Source: Luteibacter aegosomaticola
GTDB taxonomy: Bacteria; Pseudomonadota; Gammaproteobacteria; Xanthomonadales; Rhodanobacteraceae
DNA: 64,000 nt
NCBI RefSeq assembly: GCF_023078475.1
Contig: NZ_CP095741.1
Location: 3,968,001 to 4,032,000, forward strand
Direction of reading: 5' to 3'
The notes under the pieces were generated by a model. That model did no database searches and was not told where the DNA came from. It saw nothing but the letters and a program-made list of their open reading frames with translations. A program made the position numbers and the translations under genes. Position 1 is the stretch's first letter; every line of letters starts with the position of its first letter. Below, one piece after another: positions 53,911 through 62,752 of this stretch.

Positions 53911-54128
53911 GCGTCCTGGCTCCGGGTTTCGGTGGTGGTGGCCTGGCTCGATGCGCCTTTCGGCGTGCGTGCCTTGGAGGCGTTCGGATCGTCGGTGGTC
54001 ACATCGCCATCGCTGATGCGACGCAGCCAGTAGGCATCGGCGTCGCCGACATCGCGCCCCTCTTCAGGGAGGAAATCGCGCTTGACGGGGTCGCGGACGA
54101 GCACCCCGGGTTTCGGGAAAACGCGCAT
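53907..54128 (-). CDS. DUF2635 (Mu gp38-like) protein
   Basis: The 73-residue protein starts MRVFPKPGVLVRDPVKRDFL and has GDADAYWLRRISDGDV, the DUF2635 pattern. In Mu-like phages it lies just before the sheath gene and its role is unknown. The C-terminal Thr/Ser-rich end is disordered. Confidence 0.9.
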   Translation of the reverse strand: MRVFPKPGVLVRDPVKRDFLPEEGRDVGDADAYWLRRISDGDVTTDDPNASKARTPKGASSQATTTETRSQDA

Positions 54129-54137
54129 GCGGCGCTC

Positions 54138-54767
54138 CTACGTTGGGAAGTTGATTTCGAGTCCGCCCTCGGCGCGCCCGTCGGGGCCCTCGGTGCGGGG
54201 CGCGGGCGTTGCCGCGTCGGGAAACATCGGGTCGACATACGTGCCCGTCGGGTCGTAAACGTTCGTCGAATCGACCACCACGGTGATGCCCTCGAGCGGC
54301 TCGGCAGGGATCGGGAAAAAGTCTTCAGGCCCCTGGTAGAACTCGAGGCCGATGCTCATCACGATTTCGCCGAGGTTATGGTCGCCGGTACCGTCCGTCT
54401 TCATCTCGGTGCGGATGAACGGGAACTGCTGCAACTGGCTCATGAGGTCCGGGTTGTTGATCAACGCCAGTTCGATCTGCCGCTGCAGCGCTTCGAGCTT
54501 TACCGTCGCCTCTGCCACGCCCGTCTGGTCTTGGAGGTTTTCTACCTCCACGCGCCCGCTCACCTGGAGCGTGAGCGTTACGGTGAACTGAGGGCCGCCC
54601 TGACGGCCGAGGGACTCCTTGTCCTCGCTGGGCGTATGGAGATAGAGGATCGGGTAGCTGCCATCCCACGTCGGATAGTCCAACGCGGCGAAGACGTTCT
54701 GCCCCGCGTCAGTCGTTCCCCTTAGCGCAGCGACGGCAAGGAGGCGAAGCTCCGCTGAGGTCGTCAT
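54138..54767 (-). CDS. Head-tail or tail terminator-like protein
   Basis: The 209-residue protein (RLLAVAALRGTTDAGQNVFA, LQVSGRVEVENLQDQTGVAE, GEIVMSIGLEFYQG) lies between the connector and sheath genes, the place of the tail terminator (Mu gp37/lambda U-like). Family assignment rests on place and general pattern. It ends with a Pro/Gly-rich tail. It overlaps the connector gene by 4 bases. Confidence 0.6.
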   Translation of the reverse strand: MTTSAELRLLAVAALRGTTDAGQNVFAALDYPTWDGSYPILYLHTPSEDKESLGRQGGPQFTVTLTLQVSGRVEVENLQDQTGVAEATVKLEALQRQIELALINNPDLMSQLQQFPFIRTEMKTDGTGDHNLGEIVMSIGLEFYQGPEDFFPIPAEPLEGITVVVDSTNVYDPTGTYVDPMFPDAATPAPRTEGPDGRAEGGLEINFPT

Positions 54768-55105
54768 GGCGTTTTCTTTACTCCGAGCATCAACTTCGCC
54801 CAGCCATGGCCGTCCGGTCGGACATCCTTGATCACATAGGTCTTATCGACTTTCGGGATGTAGATCAGCTCCCCCTGCCGCGGCGGCCGAGAGAACTGCA
54901 CCAGACGGACCCCTAGCACCGGCATGACGGTGTTCGCGCCGACGCCGGTGTCGATGAGATCTACCTCGCGATAGGCCTCATCGAAGACCCCGTCGATCTC
55001 CGCCGGCGGGGCATCCGATGCGGTGTAGACGGGCCGCTTATCTTGGTCCTCACCGAAGACCTCGATCGTCGGTCCGAGCACGACCGCATCCCAGTCGATG
55101 GCCAT
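54764..55105 (-). CDS. Head-tail joining protein, lambda gpFII-like
   Basis: The 113-residue protein (GPTIEVFGEDQDKRPVYTAS, LVQFSRPPRQGELIYIPK, YVIKDVRPDGHGWAKLML) resembles gpFII/Gifsy-2-type head-tail joining proteins. It starts one base into the stop of the preceding gene (TGATG). Confidence 0.78.
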   Translation of the reverse strand: MAIDWDAVVLGPTIEVFGEDQDKRPVYTASDAPPAEIDGVFDEAYREVDLIDTGVGANTVMPVLGVRLVQFSRPPRQGELIYIPKVDKTYVIKDVRPDGHGWAKLMLGVKKTP

Positions 55106-55344
55106 CAGGCGAGCCGGACGGCCGGGCCATCGGCAGCCGTGATCGTGAAGCGGCCCGTGTACGCGACCGCTTCCTCATCCTTGCCGAGGATGAATCCCAG
55201 CTTGCGGAGCCATCGGATGTCACGGGCATCCACGCTGGCCTCTTCGCCAGGTCCCTTGCGCACGCCGGACAGGTCAGTAACTGACCTGCCGGTCGCAACG
55301 ATCACCTTCACCGCCTTGACCGGGGCGCCAGGCGCCGCGGTCAT
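55105..55344 (-). CDS. Small head protein, gpFI position
   Basis: The 79-residue protein (start MTAAPGAPVKAVKVIVATGR, then DARDIRWLRKLGFILGKDEE) lies between the capsid and FII-like genes, where lambda has FI. Sequence alone does not prove the family. Its start overlaps the capsid stop by one base (TAATG). Confidence 0.6.
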   Translation of the reverse strand: MTAAPGAPVKAVKVIVATGRSVTDLSGVRKGPGEEASVDARDIRWLRKLGFILGKDEEAVAYTGRFTITAADGPAVRLA

Positions 55345-56423
55345 TAGGACACCTTCGGTGCGCAGACGCTCGCGCAGAGGCAGGCGTTCACGCGGCTCGG
55401 GATGACCAGGGGCGAGGACTGCATCAGCAGGATGCGCTGGGCAGGGTCGTTCTCCACCCAGGTCTTCGGCGCATACGGCAGGGACGCGTAGTTGAAGGCT
55501 GGATCGAGGATCTGGCCGAAGGCACGGGTACCGAGCAGCTGCGGGCCGGACATGATCACGGTGCCATCGACCAACATCGGCTGCTCGACACCATCGTCAT
55601 CGATGTACCACTCGTTGTAGACCCACAGGTTGTACTGGCCCCACTTCCCCTTGAACACAGCTCCAGGGGCGATCTGCGCGCCGGGGTCCAGGTTGTTGCC
55701 GTCGGTCGCGAGTTTCGGATAGTAGATCGCGCCCTGCACGCCCTTGGCGTTGAGGAATGCAGTCCACGAGCTCGTGGTGAAGACGATGTCCGTCACCTGC
55801 GCGCCCGAGAGCTTCAGGATCTGGTGCTGCCACAGTTCGATGTCCTGGGTCGGCACCGGATCGCGGCCATCGCCATCGAAGTTCGCGGCGACGCCCCACT
55901 GGTTGTTGCCCGTCTTCGCGATCGTCAGGCTCGGGTCACGGCCGAAATCGATGATTTCGGTGGGGAACCCTTCGCCCGTGACGATCACCTTGCCGGTGGT
56001 GAGGGCCTGGGCAGCCATCCATTCGAGTCGACGATCGAGCATATCGATCTGGTCGGCCATCTCGAAATTGACGTTCGCCATCTCGCGCTCGGCACCGGTC
56101 ATGTCGCCGCCGCCGATGCGTTCGCCGATCTGGCGCATGACCGGCTTGCGAAGGTCCGGTGCGCGCTTGTCCTTGATGTACGCCGGCTTGTAGATGTTCG
56201 TCTGGTACCGGCGCGACTCGACCAGCTTGCCGCCGATGAGCGGGCTGACGAACGGCGACATGCGGCGCAGGCCGACGTCGATGTCGATGGCGACGAACTC
56301 CGTCTCGCTCATCTTGATGTTGGGGAAGAAGGTGTCGAGCAGGAACTTCTGCGAACGCTTCAGGGTGGGCACCACCTGGATCAGGTCGGTGGTGCTGAAC
56401 GGGAACGTACTGGTTGCGGACAT
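55344..56423 (-). CDS. Major capsid protein, lambda gpE-like
   Basis: The start ATG 56423 follows GGAGAGG by 5 bases; the longer frame to 56465 has no such site. The 359-residue protein has FLLDTFFPNIKMSETEFVAI, DVGLRRMSPFVSPLIGG, GERIGGGDMTGAEREMAN and LWQHQILKLSGAQVTDIVFT, all typical of lambda-type major capsid proteins (phage major capsid protein E). It forms the capsid shell. Confidence 0.94.
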   Translation of the reverse strand: MSATSTFPFSTTDLIQVVPTLKRSQKFLLDTFFPNIKMSETEFVAIDIDVGLRRMSPFVSPLIGGKLVESRRYQTNIYKPAYIKDKRAPDLRKPVMRQIGERIGGGDMTGAEREMANVNFEMADQIDMLDRRLEWMAAQALTTGKVIVTGEGFPTEIIDFGRDPSLTIAKTGNNQWGVAANFDGDGRDPVPTQDIELWQHQILKLSGAQVTDIVFTTSSWTAFLNAKGVQGAIYYPKLATDGNNLDPGAQIAPGAVFKGKWGQYNLWVYNEWYIDDDGVEQPMLVDGTVIMSGPQLLGTRAFGQILDPAFNYASLPYAPKTWVENDPAQRILLMQSSPLVIPSRVNACLCASVCAPKVS

Positions 56424-56463
56424 GTAAGCCTCTCCGAGAGGGGTTTCGAGCCGAATCCGGGCC

Positions 56464-56488
56464 AAAAAAAACCCCGCCGAAGCGGGGT
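56464..56488 (-). terminator. Intrinsic terminator between decoration and capsid genes
   Basis: Read leftward, ACCCCGC, loop TTCG, GCGGGGT is followed by a T run. It sits inside the late operon, 40 bases upstream of the capsid start, and has the same stem and loop as the terminator at 41294. Confidence 0.9.
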
Positions 56489-56513
56489 TCCAGGCAACCG
56501 GGATGCGCAGGGG

Positions 56514-57209
56514 TTACGGGGCGGTGTTGTTCGCCGGCGAGTTGGCGGACACCGTGCTCTTCAGGAAGAGACCGAAGGCGCGAGCGGCCGAGACAAGCTG
56601 CGCGAGGTTCCAGGACGAGTCGAAGATCACGCGCTGGGCGTTGAACTCGCCGAACAGGTAGCCGCCCGACGTCACCGGACCGGCCGTGGCATCGGCGTCG
56701 TCGGCAAGGATCGCCACGGGGTTCTGGCTACCGTCGCTCGCCGTGCGCACGCAGGCGATGTAGGTGCCAACAGCGTCGGCCACCGTGATGGTGAACGAGT
56801 CGCCAGCGACCATCGGCGTGGCGCCAGCGGTGATCGTGAAGTTCACACCGGTGCTGGTGAACGCCGAACCGGCCGTCGCCGTACCGACAGCTGCACCCTC
56901 GGGATCCGTGACCGCGAACGACGTGGCCGACGTGGCCGTCGCCTTGTACACACCGGTGAGCGGTGCCGAGCCGGCGCTGACCGAGCCAATGGTGGCGTTA
57001 CCAGTGTTACCGGGCGTGGCGGTGGCCACGACCGGCGAGGTGTTCTGCTGGCCGAGCACGGTGCCGCGCTTCAGGTTTCCTGCGCCAATCAGGATCGGCT
57101 GGGTAACCAGGTTACGGGCGTCGACGATGAGCTGGTCGGGAACGTAGACCTGAGCCTGGATGCCCGGCTGCTGCGGGTTGTCACCGATGAAGGTGGGGGT
57201 GAGCGACAT
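56514..57209 (-). CDS. Head decoration protein, lambda gpD-like with insert
   Basis: The 231-residue protein has the D-like N-terminal part (ILIGAGNLKRGTVLGQQNTS) and C-terminal part (ILADDADATAGPVTSGGYLF, ARAFGLFLKSTVSA), split by about 100 residues of repetitive Thr/Ala/Val-rich beta sequence (GNTGNATIGSVSAGSAPLTG). Lambda D is about 110 residues, so this protein has an extra domain that would project from the capsid. Confidence 0.82.
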   Translation of the reverse strand: MSLTPTFIGDNPQQPGIQAQVYVPDQLIVDARNLVTQPILIGAGNLKRGTVLGQQNTSPVVATATPGNTGNATIGSVSAGSAPLTGVYKATATSATSFAVTDPEGAAVGTATAGSAFTSTGVNFTITAGATPMVAGDSFTITVADAVGTYIACVRTASDGSQNPVAILADDADATAGPVTSGGYLFGEFNAQRVIFDSSWNLAQLVSAARAFGLFLKSTVSANSPANNTAP

Positions 57210-57238
57210 GTGATGTCTCCGAAGTGAAAGGGTTCGTC

Positions 57239-57904
57239 TTACTTGCCGCGGGCCTTCTCACCCGCGGCGATGATGGCGTTGGCCACCTTCGAGCGGCCGG
57301 AGGGATTGGAGTCACCGCCGTCGCCGCCGACGTTGGCCACGTTCGCAGCAGCCATGCGGTCGGTCAGGCTGTTCTGACGGCGCGGCGCGCCGCCTGCCGC
57401 CGTGGTCTGGAGCACCCCGATGGCTTCCTTGCGCGACATCGTGGTGCCGAAGGCCAGGCTGGCCGCGACGTCGGGTCGCACGCCGGCGGCCGTGCAACCG
57501 AAGATCGCAGCGCAACGGGCACGCTCGCGGCGGCGAGCCTTGGCGCTCGCGCTGTTGCCACGCATTTCCTCGTCGCTGTCGTCCTCGTCGTCGAGGTCTT
57601 CATCATCAGCCTTGGACTTCGACTTCGCGCGCTTGCCTTCCTTTTTCTCGTCGCCGTCGTCGTCCGGGTCATCGCCCTCGCCACGCGCATCGAGATCGTC
57701 GTCGTCTTCCGCTCGACGCCCTTCCTTTTTGTCGTCGTCCTTGTCGTCGCCTTCTTCGGCGCGCTTGCCCTTCTTGTCGTCGTCGCGCTCCTCGTCCTCG
57801 GCACGGCGCGCGCGGCGCGCATCGTCGTCTTCGGCGCGGGCGCCAAGGCCCAGGAGGTGCGCGAACGGCATTGCCGCCGCCAGCTTGGTACGCATGGTGG
57901 TCAT
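57239..57904 (-). CDS. Scaffold-like protein with long charged repeat
   Basis: ATG 57904 follows GGAG at 7 bases. Residues about 24-115 are almost only Asp, Glu, Lys and Arg (EDDDARRARRAEDEERDDDK and similar). The C-terminal 100 residues (ERARCAAIFGCTAAGVRPDV, SLAFGTTMSRKEAIGVLQ) resemble the tail end of phage capsid proteases and scaffolds. It lies between protease and decoration genes where lambda has the Nu3 scaffold, so a scaffold role is likely; it is inferred from place and C-terminus. Confidence 0.65.
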   Translation of the reverse strand: MTTMRTKLAAAMPFAHLLGLGARAEDDDARRARRAEDEERDDDKKGKRAEEGDDKDDDKKEGRRAEDDDDLDARGEGDDPDDDGDEKKEGKRAKSKSKADDEDLDDEDDSDEEMRGNSASAKARRRERARCAAIFGCTAAGVRPDVAASLAFGTTMSRKEAIGVLQTTAAGGAPRRQNSLTDRMAAANVANVGGDGGDSNPSGRSKVANAIIAAGEKARGK

Positions 57905-57926
57905 GGATGTCTCCGTGGAGTGGAAA

Positions 57927-58799
57927 TTAGGCCAGCTCGGCGAGCAGCGACCGAAATGCGGCATCAGGCGCCGCTACTACGTCCGCAAGCCCCATGGCGA
58001 CGCCTTTCTCGCCCATGTAGGTCACGGCCTGGGTGCCGCGGACTTTCTCCGCAGACATACCCCTATTGCGGGCAACCGTTCCGACGAACAGTTCGCCCAT
58101 CGTGTCGATGTCTTCCTGGAACCGAGCCAGCGCCTCTTTCGAGAGCGGAATCTCGGGATGGCCGTCGGCCTTTCGGTCACCGTAGGTGATGAAGGTGACC
58201 TGCACGCCAGCGCTGGTCAGCGCCTTGCTGAAGTCGACATGCATGCAGATCACGCCGATCGAGCCGACTCCGCCCGTGCGCGGCACGGCGATCTTGTCGG
58301 CGGCCGATGCGATGGCGTATGCCGCTGAGTAGGCGCCGTCGCTCAGAATGGCGTGGATCGGCTTCTTACCGCGCGCGCCGTAGATCGTGTCAACGAGGTC
58401 GAAGCAGCCTGACACTTCGCCGCCAGGCGAATCGACGTCGAGCATGATGGCCTCGATGTCCGGATCCTCAAGCGCCGTCAGGAAAGCCTGGCGGATTCCG
58501 TCGTAGCCGGTCATGCCACTGTACGGACGAAGCGATCCGAGCTTCTGGACGAGCGTGCCCTGCACCGGAATGATCGCTACCGGGCCGGCTCGGTCGTATC
58601 CACAGTCACGGTCGCGGTATTCATAGCCTTCCCCATCAAACGAGAAGGCCATCGGCTCGATGGCCATGCCGTCGAGGTTGACCATGCGCGTGATGTTCAG
58701 GCGCTCGGCCAAGGCCGAGATGACGATCTCCGCCTTGTCGCGGTGGATCGCCAGCGGGCGATTGAACATCCGCTGGGCAAGGTGCGCGAACTGCTGCAT
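57927..58799 (-). CDS. Phage capsid assembly protease, S49 family (lambda gpC-like)
   Basis: The 290-residue protein has LDVDSPGGEVSGCFDLVDTI, SDGAYSAAYAIASAADKI with nucleophile S158, and GGVGSIGVICMHVDFSKALT, with K192 the likely general base. These are S49 (SppA-type) hallmarks. It matures the prohead. The start ATG overlaps the portal stop by 3 bases (ATGA). No long scaffold tail follows the protease; the next gene may supply it. Confidence 0.93.
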   Translation of the reverse strand: MQQFAHLAQRMFNRPLAIHRDKAEIVISALAERLNITRMVNLDGMAIEPMAFSFDGEGYEYRDRDCGYDRAGPVAIIPVQGTLVQKLGSLRPYSGMTGYDGIRQAFLTALEDPDIEAIMLDVDSPGGEVSGCFDLVDTIYGARGKKPIHAILSDGAYSAAYAIASAADKIAVPRTGGVGSIGVICMHVDFSKALTSAGVQVTFITYGDRKADGHPEIPLSKEALARFQEDIDTMGELFVGTVARNRGMSAEKVRGTQAVTYMGEKGVAMGLADVVAAPDAAFRSLLAELA

Positions 58800-60466
58800 C
58801 AGGTGGCCTCGGGGTCTTTGATGGTTTCGGTGGCCGTCGGCTGGCCGCCGTCGCCCAGGCCCATGCCCGCCCAGCTCGGAACCGGAATACCGCGAGACTT
58901 GAAGCCCTCGATCTCCCGTGCGCGCTGGTCGAGCGTCTCTTCCCAGTCCTGCCCCTGTTCGATGGACTCCATCTGCAACGTGGACAGGCCGGCATCCATG
59001 CCCAGGATGGCGCCCTTCTTCTCGGCCACCGGGTCGATCCAGCCGCGCGCCGGGCCCATCCACGTGGCACGCGAATACAGCGCACGGAACTCATGGAACG
59101 GGGGTGCGCCAGGCGGGAGCGGATACTCGTCGATCTCCATGGACTCCTCGAGGAAGCACGCGAAGATCGGCTGGGCAAAGCCTTGGGTGAAGTCGTCCCG
59201 TCGCCGGGACATGGTCTTGAATGCTTCCAGTAGCGCACCGCGGGCGGAGCTGTAGTTCGTGTCCGACCAGTCATGGCTCATCTGCTGGGCAGAAAGGCCC
59301 GTAGCCGATGCGAAGTTCCGGAGGAACGACTTCTCGAAGGCTACGAAGTTGCCATTCGGGCGCTCCGATGCCACAGCGTTAATCTTCTCGCCCGGGAACA
59401 GGATCGGCAGCCGGGATTCTCCGAGCATGGTCTTCCGTTCACCGTGGAAATCGGCGCGGGCGTCCTGGTATGCGTTGAGATCCGACGCCTCACCGATCGC
59501 CTGCTCTACGAGCTGAGGATCGAAGGGACTCTCGATATATGCGCCGAAAATCGAATTGATGATCGCCGCATCGAGTTCGACCGCGTCGTATTTGGCCAAC
59601 ATCTTCATGCGCTGCAGGATCGGCGCGAAGATGCCAGCGCCACCGCGGTGCTGCGCGGCACGGTCCCGGTCGAAATCGTGAACGATGATCGGTCGGCCCC
59701 ACGACGTCTCGCGTGGTACCGACTTCCATTCGACGCTCTTTGCCGCAGCCCACCAGTCGCCCTGATGCGCTTGACGAATCCAGTAAGCGTAGGCCGCACC
59801 GAACTCGTCGACCTGCACGCCGCCACGGTTGGTCTGCGTGTCGAACTGTAGCTGCGGGTTCGACAGACGGTCAGGATCGATAAGTTGAATGGCCGTTGCA
59901 TACCGCGCGCGGCCTGGGCCGACACGCCCGGGAATCCACGCGACCTGGGCCAGTGCATCGCCATCGACCAGCTTGTGGCGAAGCGCCAGGCGCATCATCT
60001 GCGTGACGCTCTGCCCACGCTGGGCATCGCAATAGTGGGCGGGATCGTTCGCCCATGCACGGTAATGAGCCTCAGCGGCATTGCCGAACGCGGCGGCCCA
60101 TTCAGCGTCGAAGCCGTCGATTCCGGTGATCTGCCGAAGTGCCCGGTAATCCGGCCGGACGAGCGGTCGATAGTGGCCGCCGATGGCGTTATCGAGAATG
60201 CGCGTGACGGCGCCCGAGGCCCACCCATCGTTTCGGACGAGATCGCGGACGCGCGCGACGATCCGATCCCGGTACATGTTGAGCTCGCCATCGGGCGAGT
60301 ACAGGTACGGGTGCCACGCGGATACATGCTCGCCGTGGATGTCGGCGGCGTCATACGGGGCGTTTCCGCCACCCGCCAACGCGTTCGCTCGATTGGGCAT
60401 TGTCGGGCGCGACGAAGGCGCGATCGGCAGCCCTTTCGCGTCCAGGATGGTCACCGGGCTATCCAT
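58799..60466 (-). CDS. Portal protein, lambda gpB-like
   Basis: The 555-residue protein has RDRIVARVRDLVRNDGWASG, AVTRILDNAIGG, HYRPLVRPDYRAL, HDFDRDRAAQHRGGAGIFAP and SATGLSAQQMSHDWSDTNYS, the lambda-type portal pattern (phage portal protein, lambda family). It is the DNA gate at the capsid vertex. Confidence 0.93.
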   Translation of the reverse strand: MDSPVTILDAKGLPIAPSSRPTMPNRANALAGGGNAPYDAADIHGEHVSAWHPYLYSPDGELNMYRDRIVARVRDLVRNDGWASGAVTRILDNAIGGHYRPLVRPDYRALRQITGIDGFDAEWAAAFGNAAEAHYRAWANDPAHYCDAQRGQSVTQMMRLALRHKLVDGDALAQVAWIPGRVGPGRARYATAIQLIDPDRLSNPQLQFDTQTNRGGVQVDEFGAAYAYWIRQAHQGDWWAAAKSVEWKSVPRETSWGRPIIVHDFDRDRAAQHRGGAGIFAPILQRMKMLAKYDAVELDAAIINSIFGAYIESPFDPQLVEQAIGEASDLNAYQDARADFHGERKTMLGESRLPILFPGEKINAVASERPNGNFVAFEKSFLRNFASATGLSAQQMSHDWSDTNYSSARGALLEAFKTMSRRRDDFTQGFAQPIFACFLEESMEIDEYPLPPGAPPFHEFRALYSRATWMGPARGWIDPVAEKKGAILGMDAGLSTLQMESIEQGQDWEETLDQRAREIEGFKSRGIPVPSWAGMGLGDGGQPTATETIKDPEAT

Positions 60467-60744
60467 CAGCGGTACCGGAACCGCATCGGGCGACGCGCAC
60501 GCGAGACCACGCCAAGCTGCGACTGCAGCGTCTGGATCAGCGCAGCAAGCGCCTCGATGTTGCCGCGCGTATACGTGACCGACTTGGAACCGTCGCCCTG
60601 CGTGTAGCTGTAGCTCTCGCCCTTGGCGCCTGACATCAGGTCGATATAGGCCTGCTGGGCTTTCGCCAGATTCGCCTGCAGCACGTCCCGGGACATGCCA
60701 GCCAGCAGGCCGGTAGCCGGGTTGTAATTCAGCGAAGAGGTCAC
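60466..60744 (-). CDS. Head-tail connector, lambda gpW-like
   Basis: The 92-residue protein begins at GTG 60744, with GGAG 5 bases upstream; a longer start would run into the terminase gene. It has SRDVLQANLAKAQQAYIDLM and GNIEALAALIQTLQSQLG, the short helical pair of gpW. It lies between terminase and portal as in lambda. Confidence 0.85.
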   Translation of the reverse strand: MTSSLNYNPATGLLAGMSRDVLQANLAKAQQAYIDLMSGAKGESYSYTQGDGSKSVTYTRGNIEALAALIQTLQSQLGVVSRARRPMRFRYR

Positions 60745-60763
60745 GAGAACTCCGATGCGTTGG

Positions 60764-62752
60764 TCAGGCCAGGCGGCTCGCAAACTTCTTGCGCGCCGCT
60801 GGCTCCTGCTTTGTCACGGTGGGGCCTGCCGCTCGCGGGAGCGGCGCAGCCACTACGGGCAGCTCCGGCTCGTCGCCGGCGACCGGCTGAGCGATTGGCG
60901 GCCCGATGGTCAGCTGGACTTCTTCAGCCCGTCGATTCAGCTTCAGGCCGACGTGGAGCAGGCTGCAAAGCGCCGCATATGCGTACACCCGGCAGTCGAG
61001 CGCCTCGTTTGCGCGACCAGGCGGCAATTCCCATACCCGGTATTTCTGCCCATGCGACAGCTTCGTCACGAGACGTTCGGACGTCAGCTGCGCGAAGTAG
61101 TTGATGTCCCGATCGCTCGGGAAATGCATGTAACCAGCGCCAGCCTCGTCGAGATGAAGCCTTTGCCGAATCGTGTCCTTCGCGGCGTTCACACCCAGGA
61201 TCACTGGTCGGAAGCTGGCCTTGTTCCGCGCGCTCGGGCGTTTTGTCGGCCAGACCGGGGAGCGCTGTCCGTTGCGTGCCGATTCGCCCTTGATGGCGTA
61301 GATGCGCCGCCCAAGCCTTGCCTTCGCAAACTCGTACACGCGCTGCGTGTGGTGGCCACCCGAGTCAATGCATGCGGCCGAAATCTCGAAACCGCGCCCA
61401 TCGGCACGGTGCCAGATACGCTTTAGGAAGGCGTCCACGCCATCCCATAGCTTTTGCTCGCCAGGGTCGCCCTCGATCACCTCGTGAGAAATCGACCATG
61501 ACTCTTCATTCCGACCCCAGCCCACTACCTCGATCTCGACGCGGTCGTCCTGCACATCGCAGCCAGCGGTCACGATGGCAACGCCATCGGGTACATCCGC
61601 CGGCCAGACTTCGCATCGCGACGCCAGACGGTGCTCGGCGAGCGCTTTGTCGCCGCGGTCCTCATAGGGCTCACCGAGGACCAGGTTGATGAACGTCTGC
61701 CGCGCGAGCGGGTCGTCCTTCACCTTCAGCCATTCGGCAACCAGGTTGGCCCAACTGGCATTCGGGAACAGGCTGTAGCCTGCCCAGATGTGGAAGCCGG
61801 CGTGACCGTTGAACGGTTTGCCGGCGACCCACTCGCCGCGCTCGACCATCTCCGGCTTGTCCGTGTCATGGATGACACAGCCGTTAGCGCGGCAGAGGTA
61901 ATAGACCGAGTCAGGGAGACCGTTGCCCTTGGCATCGGTCTCCCACTTCATTCCGTAGGGAAGGTCGGGCCCACCCCACTCCAGCACCTGCTTTTCGCCG
62001 CAGTGCGGGCAAGGGACGTGATAGCGGCGCTGGTCGCTGGCTTCCCAGCTTTTTTCGATCCTGCTGTAGCCCTTGATCGTCGGCGTACTGCCAAGGCCGA
62101 TCTTCCGGTTCCAGAACGTCTCCGTTCGCTTGGCGCCCAGGGCGATCTGGTCGCCTTCGTTGCCTGCCCCGTTGACCGGGTTGCCATCCACCTCATCGAA
62201 CAGAGCGATCCGTACTGTGATACGACGGAATCCGGCAGGAGAGTTCGCGCCGACCATCTGCAAGCTTGCGCCGTTGGTCAGCGTCTTCTTGAGAATGGTC
62301 TGGTTGCTGTCCTTGGCCTTCGGACTGCCCGCGATCGCCGCAAGCACCGGAGTATCCCGGAGCATGGGGGCAATCTCGGTCTTGCTGTAATCCTCCGCGT
62401 CCTCGACGCGAGGCTGCACCACCATGATCGGTGAAGGATCTTGGTGCAGGTAATAGCCGATGACGTGGTCAAGGATCTTCGTGTAACCGACACGGGCCGA
62501 CTTCATCACGGTAACCCACGTCACCGACGTATCGGTGAACGCGTCCATGATCCCACGCTGATACGCGAACGCCTCGAACTTGCCTGTCTGCGCGCTGGTC
62601 TCTCGCGACAATACCGCGTAGCACTCGGCCCACTGGCTGAGGGTCAGCTTCGGCGGTGGCTGCAGGTTGGCCGAGAGAGCCACGTCGAGGCCAAGTTTCA
62701 GCGCCTGGTAGCCGCGCTCGTACCGCCTACCCTCCGACGCCAGCAGGTCCAC
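60764..62752 (-). CDS. Terminase large subunit, lambda GpA-like
   Basis: The 662-residue protein has LTLSQWAECYAVLSRETSAQ, an ATPase P-loop in VMKSARVGYTKILDHVIGYY, and a C-terminal nuclease part (IVTAGCDVQDDRVEIEVVGW; SAACIDSGGHHTQRVYEFAK) typical of GpA. It cuts and packages phage DNA. The assigned GTG 62752 overlaps the small subunit gene end by 26 bases. Confidence 0.95.
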   Translation of the reverse strand: MDLLASEGRRYERGYQALKLGLDVALSANLQPPPKLTLSQWAECYAVLSRETSAQTGKFEAFAYQRGIMDAFTDTSVTWVTVMKSARVGYTKILDHVIGYYLHQDPSPIMVVQPRVEDAEDYSKTEIAPMLRDTPVLAAIAGSPKAKDSNQTILKKTLTNGASLQMVGANSPAGFRRITVRIALFDEVDGNPVNGAGNEGDQIALGAKRTETFWNRKIGLGSTPTIKGYSRIEKSWEASDQRRYHVPCPHCGEKQVLEWGGPDLPYGMKWETDAKGNGLPDSVYYLCRANGCVIHDTDKPEMVERGEWVAGKPFNGHAGFHIWAGYSLFPNASWANLVAEWLKVKDDPLARQTFINLVLGEPYEDRGDKALAEHRLASRCEVWPADVPDGVAIVTAGCDVQDDRVEIEVVGWGRNEESWSISHEVIEGDPGEQKLWDGVDAFLKRIWHRADGRGFEISAACIDSGGHHTQRVYEFAKARLGRRIYAIKGESARNGQRSPVWPTKRPSARNKASFRPVILGVNAAKDTIRQRLHLDEAGAGYMHFPSDRDINYFAQLTSERLVTKLSHGQKYRVWELPPGRANEALDCRVYAYAALCSLLHVGLKLNRRAEEVQLTIGPPIAQPVAGDEPELPVVAAPLPRAAGPTVTKQEPAARKKFASRLA

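Noticed and set aside
55345..56465. Upstream start of the capsid gene at 56465
   Set aside because: It lies within the terminator hairpin region and lacks a ribosome site; ATG 56423 has GGAGAGG at good spacing.
55824..57227. Rightward open frame of 467 codons across capsid and decoration genes
   Set aside because: It runs through two clear structural genes and the terminator on the other strand and has no family features.
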